A stretch of 64,000 nucleotides of DNA from Holtermannia corniformis (taxonomy: Eukaryota > Basidiomycota > Tremellomycetes > Holtermanniales). Below the pieces are notes generated by a model, which was given only the letters and a program-made list of their open reading frames with translations, had not been told where the DNA came from and did not search any database. The stretch spans positions 62,001 to 126,000 of the forward strand of contig BCIJ01000036.1 of assembly GCA_001599935.1 (NCBI GenBank). Reading direction: 5' to 3'. The translations under genes and the position numbers were made by a program. This document shows positions 20,621-31,011 of the stretch, in pieces (within the stretch, counting starts at the first letter, position 1; each line of letters opens with the position of its first letter).

Positions 20621-20938
20621 TCAGTACAAGTGGTCTCTATTGCGGTGCGTGTTCATTACCTCCCGCCGGAGACGTGACTCCATTTGCGTCCTCAAGAAGA
20701 CACTGCCATGATAATCGGCCGTGTCGGCTTGACCTGTACTTGCCAAGTACTCGATGTATCCCTTTACGGTCGCGTTGATGACAGATGCTCGAGTTGGCGC
20801 GTCCTTGTACGAGAATGAGCGAGCAAAGTCTTCGAGCCACTGACGTCGAACAGACTCGAGCTCCTCAACCGAGCTGACAGAACGCTGGGCGCCGTTCACG
20901 ACGCCTTGGATCAACTCTGAGTCAGCCTGGGTGGACAT
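20621..20938 (-). CDS. Small S-family protein, copy E
   Basis: Intact single-exon gene for 105 residues: MSTQADSELIQGVVNGAQRS, then the core ESVRRQWLEDFARSFSYKD, SVINATVKGYIEYLAST and GSVFLRTQMESRLRREV, with a charged tail. It and copy F best display the family consensus: V/A-R-R/K-x-W-L-x-x-F/L near the middle and L-x-x-Q-M-E-S-R/K-L at the end. Predicted all-helical and soluble; no targeting signal. Function unknown. ATG 20936-20938. Confidence 0.6.
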   Translation of the reverse strand: MSTQADSELIQGVVNGAQRSVSSVEELESVRRQWLEDFARSFSYKDAPTRASVINATVKGYIEYLASTGQADTADYHGSVFLRTQMESRLRREVMNTHRNRDHLY

Positions 20939-21177
20939 AATGAGTATGAAAGAGCGCGGTTCTTGTGTCTAATATCAGTCTGCTTGATGAAATGGGTTCG
21001 ACCTCAGCGTGAAAGGAACGAAACCCCGACATGGACGATGTCTTGATTGTTCCACAGAGTGCAGCTGAGGGCCGCGAGTGAATGGAAGGTGTCTGCTGCG
21101 GATCTTGGTCTCGGTTCGAGCCGCCAATTTGTAGCATCACGCATGAACGGTGCCGAGCCATGCCTCGGTTGGCCGAG

Positions 21178-21670
21178 CGTTGCCGTCGTCTAGCCCGCCG
21201 ACGATGACGACCTTGTCGCCGCCCAAAGGAGCTGAAGCGAACCAACCGCGCGGCAGAGGCTGTTCGCCCTGCTGCTCAGCCTTGATGATCGCCAACTGGT
21301 CGTCGTTGTCGGCCTAGAGGATCCACGTGCCCGAGTGGAACAGACCGGCGCTATCGTGACCGAGATGGGCGGGGGCATCCAGCGTGCACTGATTGTCAGC
21401 TGAGTCGAATTGAGGGATGTACGCACGACAAAGCTGGTCATCTCCCACTGCCATGGTGTGGAAGTCACGATCCTCTGCCCCGGACAGCAAAATGTTGGCC
21501 CACTGAGCCGCGGCAAGGTCGTAGACCCAAACATCGCCATTGCAGGCTGTCATCTCCTTGCCTTCGCTTCCCCCCAGACGTAGAGTCTCTTGCCGTCGGT
21601 CACCATAGCGGATCCGACACGGGCGGATGGCTTGAGAGTGGAAGACGGTGCCGTGGCAAGAGACCCATCT
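21178..21670 (-). pseudogene. Kelch-repeat gene remnant
   Basis: Three kelch-like pieces are visible: ARVGSAMVTDGKRLYVWGG, ACNGDVWVYDLAAAQWANIL and WFASAPLGGDKVVIVGGLDD with a terminal TEAWLGT. They do not share a frame. A run of six G at about 21577 is one base short for YVWGGSEGKE, and a TAG follows HSGTWIL before the last repeat. No N-terminal exons or start were found. It looks like the decayed 3' end of a kelch beta-propeller protein; a sequencing error in the G run could explain one but not all defects. Confidence 0.55.
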
Positions 21671-22102
21671 ACACGCATCAGCCCTGAAATGTAGAGTAGA
21701 TGAGGAAGCAGATGCCAGGCGGATCGAGAGGAGGGTCCGGCTAAGGAATCACGCAGCTAGGACACACGCTAAGGGGAATCCGTCCAGCTCTGAGAGTCGG
21801 CTATGCCGATCGGAAGAACAACGCGCTGTCTTGAGTGAACCCTGGACACCGCGTTAAGCATGAAGTTGTCTTGGTGATCGACCAGCCGGAGGTCCGAGCG
21901 CGAGAACTAAATGTTGCCGGCATCAGTCTCTTCACGCACCCAATGTCAAGGACCAGAAAAGTGATTCAGAGCGCAGGCGACAGCGCACTGACGCTCAAGC
22001 TTGCTATGAACAACATGACGGCGCCAACAATCATTTGTGGACAATCAGCAACCGACCTCACGTTGATCGCAGCAACACACATACGGTGGGATCATCGGTC
22101 AG

Positions 22103-23534
22103 TCAATTTCCTATCGTTCCTCTGACCGCACGGAGCTCTCGATCGAAGCGCTGCCGGTCATTTTTGCGCAAAGACGCCAACACTTCGGTCTTCGCCTTGA
22201 GCATGCGATTCTCGCTTGTCAGCTGGTCGCGAACTTGCCTGATCGCAGCCAGTTCATCTGTAACTCGCTGCAGCTGAAGTGCTAGCAGCTAGCTGGTTTC
22301 TTGACTCTGTCGACTCTTGGCATGAGCGACAGTCGTCTGGCGCGGCATGTTGACTCATTGCGGATTCGGGAGTGATGCCTTCGCGTTGGCAAGCCGGCCA
22401 GCATCCTGATCAAACGCGTCTTCATTGGACTGTCTGCGCATTGAGAGTTGATCCGGTCGATGGTGCGTGTGATCTCTGGATGCTGTACTTGATTGATTCT
22501 GGCCGTCGGCAGTGCTTCGGACGCTTCGGACTCTCCCGTTGTCGAGTCGGTCTTGTGCGACGGGACTTCGTCCGCATAGCGGGTGCGCGCTACGTCTTGA
22601 TCAGACCATCCGGGCACTTTCGGCTGCGGCGAGGCTGACCACGGACCTGTGGCCACTCGACCAAAGTAGACGTGACATCCTCCCGCCGTGCGGCCGGCGA
22701 AACCCGGTCGCAATTAGAGTCGTGGGACGGACGGTACGACGAGTAGCTTTGGAGCCGCGCTTCGGCGTGTCAACTCTCGCTTGGGGATCAGCGGGAGTGA
22801 CGGATGACTCACTGTCAAACGTATCTCTCAGCTCCAGGCATTTGGCTGACAGGGTCTCGAGGCAGTCAACAGCTGGACGCTTGTAAGATTGTCCTAGAGT
22901 CCTTGTGAGCGTGTTGATGCGCGCGAGCAAAGACCGACCGATCTCACGCGTGTGCGGCAGGAGGTCGTAGCTCTCGAATCTTGCTGCTGGCTCGGCTGGC
23001 TTGGCCTTGCTGCGCTAATATCTCTGGTGAGCCTATAACAACTCGGCCGAATAGCTACGCACCGCGATAGGAAGAACCGCATTCTTCGCTGCAGCAAGTG
23101 ATTTTTTCTTCGCCATGTCCGATTCGGTGTGAGTGAAGGAGCTTGCTCTGTAAGATGCACACCTGACAGCCTGCTGGCTCGTGCTAGCCGTGTTTTTGTC
23201 TGTGAAGCACATCTTGCCTAACTCTCTGCACTGTTCGCACGCCTTGTCGCCCTGGTTGTGACACCCCCGCCCGGCGTCATGGCTGCCTGAGGACCATGCT
23301 CAGCCCTCATCAAGCCTACGCGGCGAATAACGCACCTCGTAGAGGAGCCACTCGTTCCAACTGTTACCTGCCCATTTGTCTGGCCTGGCTTGCTGTCTAG
23401 AGAGGTAAATTTCTTTCTCCTCATCGGTGAGCTGATACAGTATGAGCTGTTACATGCGGTCAGATCGCTTTGTTCGCAGCTGCACAGTGACATGCATTTT
23501 TCAGCGCTTTGCGAGCTGTTGAGCCCTTGGTCAT
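22103..23534 (-). pseudogene. Z-family cysteine-cluster/coiled-coil gene, copy 1 (one-base frame break)
   Basis: Layout matches the other Z genes: a tiny first exon (ATG 23532-23534), an exon with YQLTDEEKEIYLSRQQ and NSWNEWLLYE, an intron, then AAMTPGG and the cluster CHNQGDKACEQCRELGKMCF plus TDK. The cluster lies one frame off AAMTPGG. Restoring one base in the G-rich stretch near 23265 would give the usual W-x-H-N, so this is either a recent lesion or a sequence error. Downstream the frame is open again: AKKKSLAAAKN (basic), YDLLPHTREIGRSLLARINT, and a terminal coiled coil with LALQLQRVTDELAAIRQVRD and LTSENRMLKAKTEVLASLRK. The second CxxC of the cluster is not evident. Function unknown. 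Confidence 0.45.
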
Positions 23535-23561
23535 GGCTCTAACACCACTCGTCTCGTTGCC

Positions 23562-23590
23562 TCGTTGTCGTTGTCGTTGTCGTTGTCGTC
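23562..23590. repeat. TCGTTG microsatellite
   Basis: About five tandem copies of the hexamer TCGTTG between Z copy 1 and the 3' end of copy 2. Simple repeat; no role inferred. Confidence 0.8.
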
Positions 23591-23723
23591 ATGAACGTCA
23601 TCCCAACCTGTCGAGATCTTGAGTGGGGTTCACGGGTCTGCGTAGACGATCAGGTGTATGGACGTCCTGTCTAAGCCCAAGCTACCGTCGGCAGTGCGTC
23701 CGGGCAGCCATGCTATCACCGTT

Positions 23724-24738
23724 TCATACGTCTACGAGGTCGTCTATCGTTTCACCTATGAACGTGTCGCACTTCCTACGCAGCCTTGACAATTTGCTCT
23801 CCGCCGCCTCGCACCGCTCTGTCGACCGTGCCAAGGCTTCCTCCAGTTGTCGATTCTCCAACTCCAGCTGACGAAGCTTTCCTTGCAGCTCTTGGGCTGG
23901 CTTGGCGAGGACTTGGGTGCTTTCTTCGATTCTCTGGAGCCTGTCATTCAGCTGTTCGTGCTGGACGAGCGCTTTGTGCAGCTGCTGAGCTATCATGCCC
24001 TCGTCTGTCGTAATGGCGGATAGAGCGGGTGTCTCGGTACAGTGTTGAGCAACTGCAGGCGATGGCGACGGTGATTTGGGAGGCGTGACACCACCTGGCG
24101 CACACGCCCAGGAGGGTCTGGTATCCGCAACGGCATCTGAGATACTGTGAGGCTAGAGAGTGTGGGGCGGTCAGAAGACGTACCGTTCGAGCCGGAGGTC
24201 TTGGAACGCTTTGTGGCAAGCGCAGCGTCCTCATCGGCTTCTCGTTTGCACCCCGTGGGTTCTTCTCTGTGTTGTACAGGCAATCCCCGAAGATATCGCT
24301 CTTGCTTCTCCTGGCGAGGTTCTGCCTTGTCATGATGAGAGCAGCATCCACCATGCGAAGCGCATGAAGGGTACTTCCAGGAGTGCTTGAGCTTGTACCG
24401 GTCGGTGAAGCAACCCTTGCCCAATGATGCACACTCTGTGCACGCCTGATCGTCCTTGTTGTGATGCCATTTGCCCGGATCTCGCATCATCGCTGCCTGA
24501 CCACGCGGTGACGATGAGCTTGATTCCATAACAACGGGACTGACGGACTTGCGTGCATACCCATTCGTGCCATTTCTGCGTGGAGTAATGGGCTGGTCGG
24601 CGGTGATGATACTGGATCTTTTCGTCCTCGTTGAGTTCTTCACGCTTCAAAGGCGTGACCTGTAACCATCATCAGCTCACGCCGGGGTTGACTATGTCGC
24701 AGTGAGATGCGTACCGAGTTCAAATTGAACATGGTCAT
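23724..24738 (-). CDS. Z-family cysteine-cluster/coiled-coil protein, copy 2
   Basis: Four exons, about 285 residues. Exon 1 is tiny (MTMFNLNS). Exon 2 has VTPLKREELNEDEKIQYHHR and KWHEWVCTQ. Exon 3 opens AAMMRDPGKWHHNKDDQACT, then CTECASLGKGCFTD, SWKYPSCASHGGCCSH and a basic stretch (KREADEDAALATKRSKT) that looks like a nuclear localisation signal. Exon 4 is Ser/Pro-rich and then a long coiled coil (LQRIEESTQVLAK, LQGKLRQLELENRQLEEALA). Cysteine spacing C-x2-C-x6-C followed by another C-x-x-x-x-C group recalls Zn2Cys6 domains, but the basic DNA-contact residues between cysteines 2 and 3 are missing. Introns 1 and 2 fall at the same places as in copies 3, 5 and 6. Function unknown; a nuclear dimeric factor is the inference. 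Confidence 0.7.
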
Positions 24739-25195
24739 GATTGCTGGTTGCGTGGGGAGATCAGCTCCAGCTTGATCGCTCGTCTATGACTCACGGGCGA
24801 GTATAGCCGCACTCCACTTGGTGTCAACTTTGTCGTCGTGCACAGATGGCTCCACACGGCGCTCGTCGTTCCTGAGCTGTGCAAACTCAGCTTGCAGAGC
24901 AGCAGCAACGCCAAGCAAACGTAGAGTTTGTACACTTGTACTGCGGAAAACTCGTTACAAATCGGGGAGACGATAGCATGCACTCTGTCTGGCTTCGGGT
25001 GTGACACTTCAGCTCAATTTCTGCCAGTGCAAGGGGGCTCGGCAGCTAACTCTTCATCTCGAGTCACGCCTGGCGCTCACATGTCCCATGAGCTCCTGGC
25101 ACTTGTCACGCAATATGGCCTCTCGTGTTGGAATACGCCACTCAGCCAGCCATCCCTTCGGCAAGCCGGCATGACGCCGCATCTGGCGAACACTA

Positions 25196-25295
25196 CATCC
25201 GGCGCGGATGTAGCCAAGACAAGTCTGGCGCGCAGAGGATGTAGTCAAGGCGCCGAGGATGCGACGCATCCGGCGAGGATACTGCATCCGGCGAG
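25196..25295. repeat. Imperfect CATCCGGCG repeats and palindrome
   Basis: The word CATCCGGCG occurs at about 25196, 25267 and 25285, the last two as GCATCCGGCGAG direct repeats. The first forms the perfect palindrome CATCCGGCGCGGATG. It lies in the 636-bp gap between Z copies 2 and 3, where no gene is supported. It may be promoter-associated for copy 2 or a decayed minisatellite. Confidence 0.4.
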
Positions 25296-25375
25296 ACATC
25301 AGGGACGTCAGAGTTGTAGGCGAAAGCCTACAAAGAAGCGCCGTAGCGAGCGAGATGCATCACGGTTCTTCCCCA

Positions 25376-26317
25376 TCATCTAACATCTCGCCCTTCGGCC
25401 TCCCCGCGTCGCTTTGTCTCCTTTTCAAGCTTGCCCCGCAAGAGGTCGACTTCCTTCTCGAGGTCTGCCTTGTCCCGGGCGAGCATGTTGACATGAACAT
25501 GTAGCAAGTCAAAGTTGCTTTTGACATCACTTAATTTGTCGATGCCACCGCGCAACTGAGCTGCCATGCGGTCGAATAGCATCGGTGCTACCTCTGAATA
25601 TCGCTCCTTGTGTGCCGCGAAGGTGACTGTGACATTTTGGGTCGTCGTAGAGCCTGAAGGTAGTCCTATGGGTCGTGTTCGTCAGCGTTGACGTGCACCA
25701 GTCACTGCCTGCAAGGCGTACCGGCTTGCTCTCGTCTCTTACGGCGCTTTGCAGAGCGCGTGAGGACGTCCTCGGCCACGCGTTTGCCTTTTGGGGTTCC
25801 AATTGACGGCCCAGCGGTCTCAGCCGTTGGCTGTTGGATGTTCGGTTGCTGAACCTTGGGCTGCAAGACTTTCGGCTGCGAGACCTGCATGGGATGGTGT
25901 CCATCCCTTCGCGTATGAGAGCAGATTCCTGCGTGCGTGGCGCAAGCTGGGAACCCGACCCAGCTACGGAGCTTCTTCCAATCGGTAAAGCACTTCTCGC
26001 CGGCGACGTCGCACTGCAGGCAAGCATCGTCGCCCTTGTTGTGGTACCACCTCTCAGGGTCTCTCAGCATGGCTGCCTGGAGAATCGCAGGCGTCAGCAG
26101 GCGTCATCGCTCGGCATGGCTTGCCACAGACCTGGATGCCGACCCATTCAAGCCACCTCTCAGGAGTGCATTTCGCAGGTCTGCGATTCTCATACTGGTC
26201 GAGTTCATCTTTGCTGAGATCTTCGAGTTTGACAGGAGTAACCTACGCGGTACAAGTCAGCCTAAATCTTGTAACGTTGAGCATGGCGCTCACTGAGTCC
26301 ACCCTGAGCAGCGGCAT
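25376..26317 (-). CDS. Z-family cysteine-cluster/coiled-coil protein, copy 3
   Basis: Exon 1 is MPLLRVDS (ATG 26315-26317). Exon 2 has VTPVKLEDLSKDELDQYENR and ERWLEWVGIQ. Exon 3 starts AAMLRDPERWYHNKGDDACL, continues CLQCDVAGEKCFTDWKKL, FPACATHAGICSH, a QPKVLQPKVQQPNIQQP repeat and a basic segment KRVAEDVLTRSAKRRKRR (nuclear signal-like). Exon 4 holds VTVTFAAHKERYSE and a coiled coil (NMLARDKADLEKEVDLLRGK, LEKETKRR). About 265 residues. It is closest to copy 2 in sequence and gene structure; all joins are short GT-AG introns. Function unknown. Confidence 0.7.
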
Positions 26318-26590
26318 GTTCGCAAAAGCTCTTGGTTGCTCGAGGCTGAAAGCCTTGCGTGGTCTCGTGCGGTACCTGCGCAGCTCTTGACTTGGCGCCA
26401 ACCATGTTGAGATCTGAAACATCTTGCACGGACGGCCGCTCAGTCCAGCTTCGAGCTAGCTCGTGCAAGGTCGAACAGAGTGTAGGCCAGCTGCGTAGCA
26501 TCACCTTGGGCACGCGTTCAACGATGCATGGGGATACACGAGTATGCGGACGCCTGTATACCATCCAAAGCATATCTCTGAGGGACGGCA

Positions 26591-27494
26591 TTAGCTTGGC
26601 AATGAGCATGGTGATGGTTGACTGACCTTGCCCAGTGCGATGATCGATCGCCAGGCGGGGATGGCAGCCGTTTCACACCACGTCCGCGACATCCCGGGTA
26701 GCCTGAACGATGCGCTGAATTCGAAGCTTCTCTTGACGCAGGGCCGTCTTAAGCTCAAGACCTCCCGCGCGAGCTCAGCATTCAGTTCTTCCAGCTTGCC
26801 TTGCTCCGGTTCCATGACGTGGGTCCGCCCAACTAGGGGCAGCGCGTTCGCCTGGCTCGTGCAGGCTGCTTTGAAGGGCAGTGGTGCAGCGGGAGCCGAA
26901 GCAGACTGAATGGCCGACGCTTGGCTTGCCTCTGCCGGAAGGTCCGACGAGTCGGTGCAAGCCGGCAGTGTCTGCGCCGACGACTTTGCGCGCTTTACTG
27001 GGCTCGAGACGGGGCACACGGCCTTGCGCTTCAAAGACACCTCCCCGTCCTCGTCACCATATAGCGAGTCGGGCGGAGTATCAACTGCAATCAATCCCTC
27101 CGTCTCCGACGGCACATGGCCCTGCGAGGGAGTATCCTGTGATACCAGACATTTGGGCGGCCACCACCAGCACTTGAGTGAGTCATCGCTACAAGCGGCG
27201 CATCTGCGATCGCGCATGTCCCCGCCGTCGGTGTTGGTGAAGCACAGCCTGTCGGAAGCGAAGCACTGTAGGCACCTCGCGTAGTCTGGGTGGGGCTGGC
27301 AGTGCTGAGGGTCCCTCCGCATCGCGATCTGTGTGATCAGCGATGCTCCTTGTGAATCGAAGACTTGCCTCGCGCAAAACCCAGTCGCCTCAGCGGGTCG
27401 GATGGCGGGGATACACATGCGGACGGTCACGGCAGCGTTTCCAGTATGTCTGACGTTCCTCGACCGAGAGGGCCGCAAACTGAGCAGCGGGTAC
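26591..27494 (-). CDS. Z-family cysteine-cluster protein, copy 4 (start and C terminus uncertain)
   Basis: The exon after the first intron begins at 27494 with VPAAQFAALSVEERQTYW; the short first exon was not found, so the start is open. After intron 2 comes IAMRRDPQHCQPHPDYARCL, LQCFASDRLCFTNTDGG, RRCAACSDDSLKCWWWPPKC (a full second C-x2-C group) and a basic block LKRKAVCPVSSPVKRAKS. The coiled coil QGKLEELNAELARE then leaves its frame: in the next frame the helix continues as LELKTALRQEKLRIQRIVQ and stops at 26673. The annotated frame instead runs on to 26591 with an unhelical sequence. A one-base change near 26755 is therefore suspected. Function unknown. Confidence 0.55.
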
Positions 27495-27774
27495 CTGTTC
27501 TTTTGTCAGTGAAGTGGGGTGGAAGTGTACTCTAAAGCGCCTTCATCGAGCGGGGTGAAGCTTGGCGTTCGTGCAAGCGATCGTGGGGCTGAGACCAATT
27601 GCAATATCAGCCAAGCGTGTAGTATTTACATTTCTATATACAATCGCTTTCTATATGACCAGCCCTCGTTATCCACGTCTCCCCCCGGGTCAAGCTGCCC
27701 GCCAATCACTGCCTATGTACAACATTTGTCGTCAGAGGGTCGCAGGCACGTCGTTTTGCCCTTGACGCTTCGTG

Positions 27775-29207
27775 TCATGCCAGACTGCGGAGCTCAGCCT
27801 CTAGTGCAGACCGACGTGCTTTCCTCTTTTCACGATCAGCCTCCTCTGCTGCTTCCAACCTCAGCACAAGCGCCTTATTTTTCTCTTCAAGCTCGGTCTG
27901 ACGAGCGAGCTGGGTCTTGAGCTGCAGCCCAAGTCGGGCTATCTCCAGCTTGGCAGTCATGACAGCTTCGTCACGCGCGGAGAGCTCCTTAGCGTGTCTT
28001 GCGGCGTCCGCGCTTCGCCAGAATTCCAGCCGATTTGCGTGGGAGATGATTTGCTTGAGACTGGTCGCATACTCGTCTGTGGCTGGTGCGAGGTCCTGGG
28101 TCCCCTCACCGTCCAGTGCCGCTGTCGTATCCGGCTGTGCATTGGGAGTCGAATTTGCAGGAGGAATCGGAAGCGACGTAGGAGCGTTCCCCTGCGCAGC
28201 AGGCGCAGGCATCTGTCCAGAAGATGGCGTAGCTCGCACTTTCGCGATCGTGTCATGAGCAAGAGGGCCAACGCTCGCGCTTGCAACTGATTTGTCGGTT
28301 TCGCAGGGGGCGGTGGATAGCTGCTCGCTGGGCTGGTTGGTAGAGCTCGGAACACCCTTTGGGCTGGCGGCGGCTGGGGTAGCCGTCTCCTCGGGCATGC
28401 CAGTGGGAGCAGACGGGCTCCCAGCAGTCTTCGGGGCCTGCAGCGGCCGAGCGGGTGTGGCTGGAGTAGCCGGAGTCCGAGCAGGTTGCTCATCCGCGAC
28501 CGTTTCCTTTGGTGCGCCACTACCGCTAGAGTCCTTGCTGGTCGCTGGTGGTTGTGAGCTGCGTTGAAGTGTGAGAGTATTCAGTCGACTTACTGGTCGT
28601 AGCCGTCTTCAGTCGCTTTGCAGGGCTCGCCGTGGGGTCGGGAGTAGCGCGCTTGCCCGGGACGCCAGTCTTTTCCTTGTTGGAAGCCTCAGTCTGGGCA
28701 ACGCCTTCATCCAACTCGTCGTCGTCGTCGTCGTCTTCACTGTCCGACGCAGACGTCGAGCCTGTGTGCACGCTGCTTTGGCGAGGTCTCGCTACAGCGG
28801 GAGGCTTGGACCCGGATTGGTAGTTTGAGCATTTGCCCTTGGTACAAAAGGCGCACTTTGACTTGCGCCCGGATTTCGTGTCGGTGAAGCAGAGTTTGTT
28901 ACGAGCCGTGCACTCATCACACCGACGGGAACTGGGCTTCCATCGCTCCGGGTCCCTCTGCATGGCAATCTGCCTGCCTTCAGAAACGAAAGTCTGCGTT
29001 TGCAACGAATCGTACCTCACGCAGTATCACGCGGGACCATGTCGAGCTCCCTCTTCTGCCGGGCGGAGGATCAACTACACGCGCATGAAACGTTGTCTTT
29101 TCCTCCTCAGAGAGCTCGTCGTATTGCAGTATAGTTATCTGTGTTTCTAAGCAAAAATTTGTTGCTCTACCGAATTGTGCTTACCCCATTAATCTCTTTC
29201 GGCTGCA
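27775..29207 (-). CDS. Z-family cysteine-cluster/coiled-coil protein, copy 5
   Basis: Exon 1 MQPKEING (ATG 29205-29207). Exon 2 has ITILQYDELSEEEKTTFHAR. Exon 3 has IAMQRDPERWKPSSRRCDEC, TARNKLCFTDTKSGRKSKC and AFCTKGKCSNYQ, i.e. C-x2-C-x6-C-x11-C-x2-C-x4-C, the fullest cluster of the set. Then come an Asp/Glu run (SEDDDDDDELDEG) and a nuclear-signal-like PAKRLKTATT. Exon 4 is a long Pro/Thr/Ala linker and a coiled coil (LEIARLGLQLKTQLARQTEL, EEKNKALVLRLEAAEEADRE). About 430 residues. It uses an internal acceptor (ACCACCAG) after KRLKTATT to keep the frame. Function unknown; best member for structural work. Confidence 0.72.
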
Positions 29208-29678
29208 TGCTGTCGATCGCAGCGGTTCCTGGGTGCATGCATAAGATGCTGACGGCAGCACGATGAACAGTGAGAGCTACTTGCAAGCCTCCGTCGCGTC
29301 TTTTGGCATTCTTAGCAGTTTCGCCCAAATCGCCCAAAAGCCGACTTCGTGCCATCTCGCTCTGATCGTCAGCTTCGACGGCGGCTCAGCAAGCTCAAAC
29401 GTTCACCCTGCATCCTCCCCTTCTTCCTCCATTGTCTGCGCTCCGTGTCAGTCGGCTAAGAGTCCTCTTTATGGCCTGTTGGAGCCACGTCCTGCGTCAT
29501 GCATCACGTGTCTGCCGCACGGCCGTCGACGATGTAACGTGCGGTCAGCGTTTCTCGGGCAATTCGAGTTTGCATAACCTCCTCGCAAGGTCGAATGCCT
29601 AGGATCAACTACACATCACAATGTATATGCACCAAGCCGATCATACACAGTTCCTTGCCAATCGCGTGCCGATCACCG

Positions 29679-31011
29679 CTAACAGCTCCCGCCCGGCGAC
29701 CAAGCCTTGCCATCGGTCCGCCCGGCCTCCGTGAGCAAATTCCCAATCTCATGAACCTTGGCAAGCGCCTCGCGCAACCGCCCCCTCTCCTTGTCCGATT
29801 CGCTGGACTGAAGCGCCAGCACCACGTTCTCGCTCTTGAGCGCCGTATATTGCGCTTTGAGGGTGTCGAGCTGCTCTTTCAACTCCTCGTTGAGCTCCTC
29901 GACCTCGCAGATCCGCGCCTTGCTCTGGGCGTGAGCTTCCTGCTCAGCCTTGAACGCGTCGAACGCCGTCGTCCAACCGGCCGACAGACTGGAGTTGTCG
30001 TCTTTGAGTTGCTCGATCAAGGCAAGGGGCTTGACATCGCCTCGGAGATGCTCGAGTACGGCGTGATCATCCGCGAGCTGCTGATCCGTATCAGACTGGC
30101 CCTCGCCCGAGGTGTCTTGGGCAGCAGCGATGGCGTTTTCAAGCTCGACGATGCGAGCGTCGCGCAAGGCCAGTCGCTCGACGTGACGCTCTACCGCCCG
30201 CTCGAAGTCTCTGATACGCGCCTTGCACTCAGCGAGCTCTTGACGCTCGGCATCGCTGCTGTCGATACCAGACTGGTAGCCCTGAGCAAACGCGTTGACG
30301 ATTTTGGCGTGCTGGAGAGGCTGGGTGCTCGAGTTGGCGCTGGTGGAAGCAGCAGTCGATGCTGGGGGAAAGCCGTTGTCGCCGATGGTGGTGGACGGGC
30401 TGGGGGCGATCGGTGGGACCGAGTTTTTTGAACCTGTGCGGTCTGATGTGGCTGGCGCTGTGGGTGTCATCAGAACGTCTTCAGATCGATCAACGCGTTG
30501 CTCACCCTCATCCAGCATCTCGACGCCATCAGTCTCCAGTTTGACCTTCTTGCTCGCGCTCGCAACAGCATTCTCGTTGGCGTTGGAACGCTTGCTGACC
30601 GTCATGCTCCACGTGCCATAACTATTCGTCAAGCTGTTCGAGCAGTGACCCGTGTTGCGGCAATGCAGGCACTTGTTCGGATTACGAGCCAGCTTGTCGG
30701 TAAAGCACCGCCAGCCGCGGTTGGTGCACTCGGCACAACTGTTAGGCTTCTCATTCCTTTGATACCGCTCTGGCTGGCGTTCCCATGCGAGCTGGTATTC
30801 TCATCAGCTCTCCATCGGTAAGCCCGGCGATCTTACTCACCTCTCGCATAACCCACGCACTCGACTTGCGACTTGCGAGACCGTTCGGCTGGACTCTGTT
30901 CGGCACCTTGGCGTCGTAGTACTCGCGCTCGGACGGTGTGAGTACCTCGAGAGTGAGCTGGGTGATGCGTGAGCGTCTCGCGACAGCTTCCTCACCGCGT
31001 ACCTCCTGCAT
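29679..31011 (-). CDS. Z-family cysteine-cluster/coiled-coil protein, copy 6
   Basis: Exon 1 is MQE (ATG 31009-31011). Exon 2 has LTLEVLTPSEREYYDAKVPN and SSAWVMRE. Exon 3 has LAWERQPERYQRNEKPNSCA, ECTNRGWRCFTDKLARNPNK and CLHCRNTGHCSN: C-x2-C-x6-C-x10-C-x2-C-x5-C. Then KRSNANENAVASASKKVKLE (nuclear-signal-like), a Thr/Pro/Ser linker, and two coiled-coil stretches (IRDFERAVERHVERLALRDA and EVEELNEELKEQLDTLKAQY) up to the C terminus WSPGGSC. About 410 residues. It is the first gene in the direction of transcription and the most divergent in the RDP region. Function unknown. Confidence 0.7.

Noticed and set aside
25054..25299. 81-codon minus frame with RRMQYPRRMRR
   Set aside because: Its sequence merely reflects the CATCCGGCG repeat patch; no homologue or splice support.
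26262..26609. 115-codon minus frame between Z copies 3 and 4
   Set aside because: Overlaps the first exon and promoter of Z copy 3 and shows none of the Z motifs.
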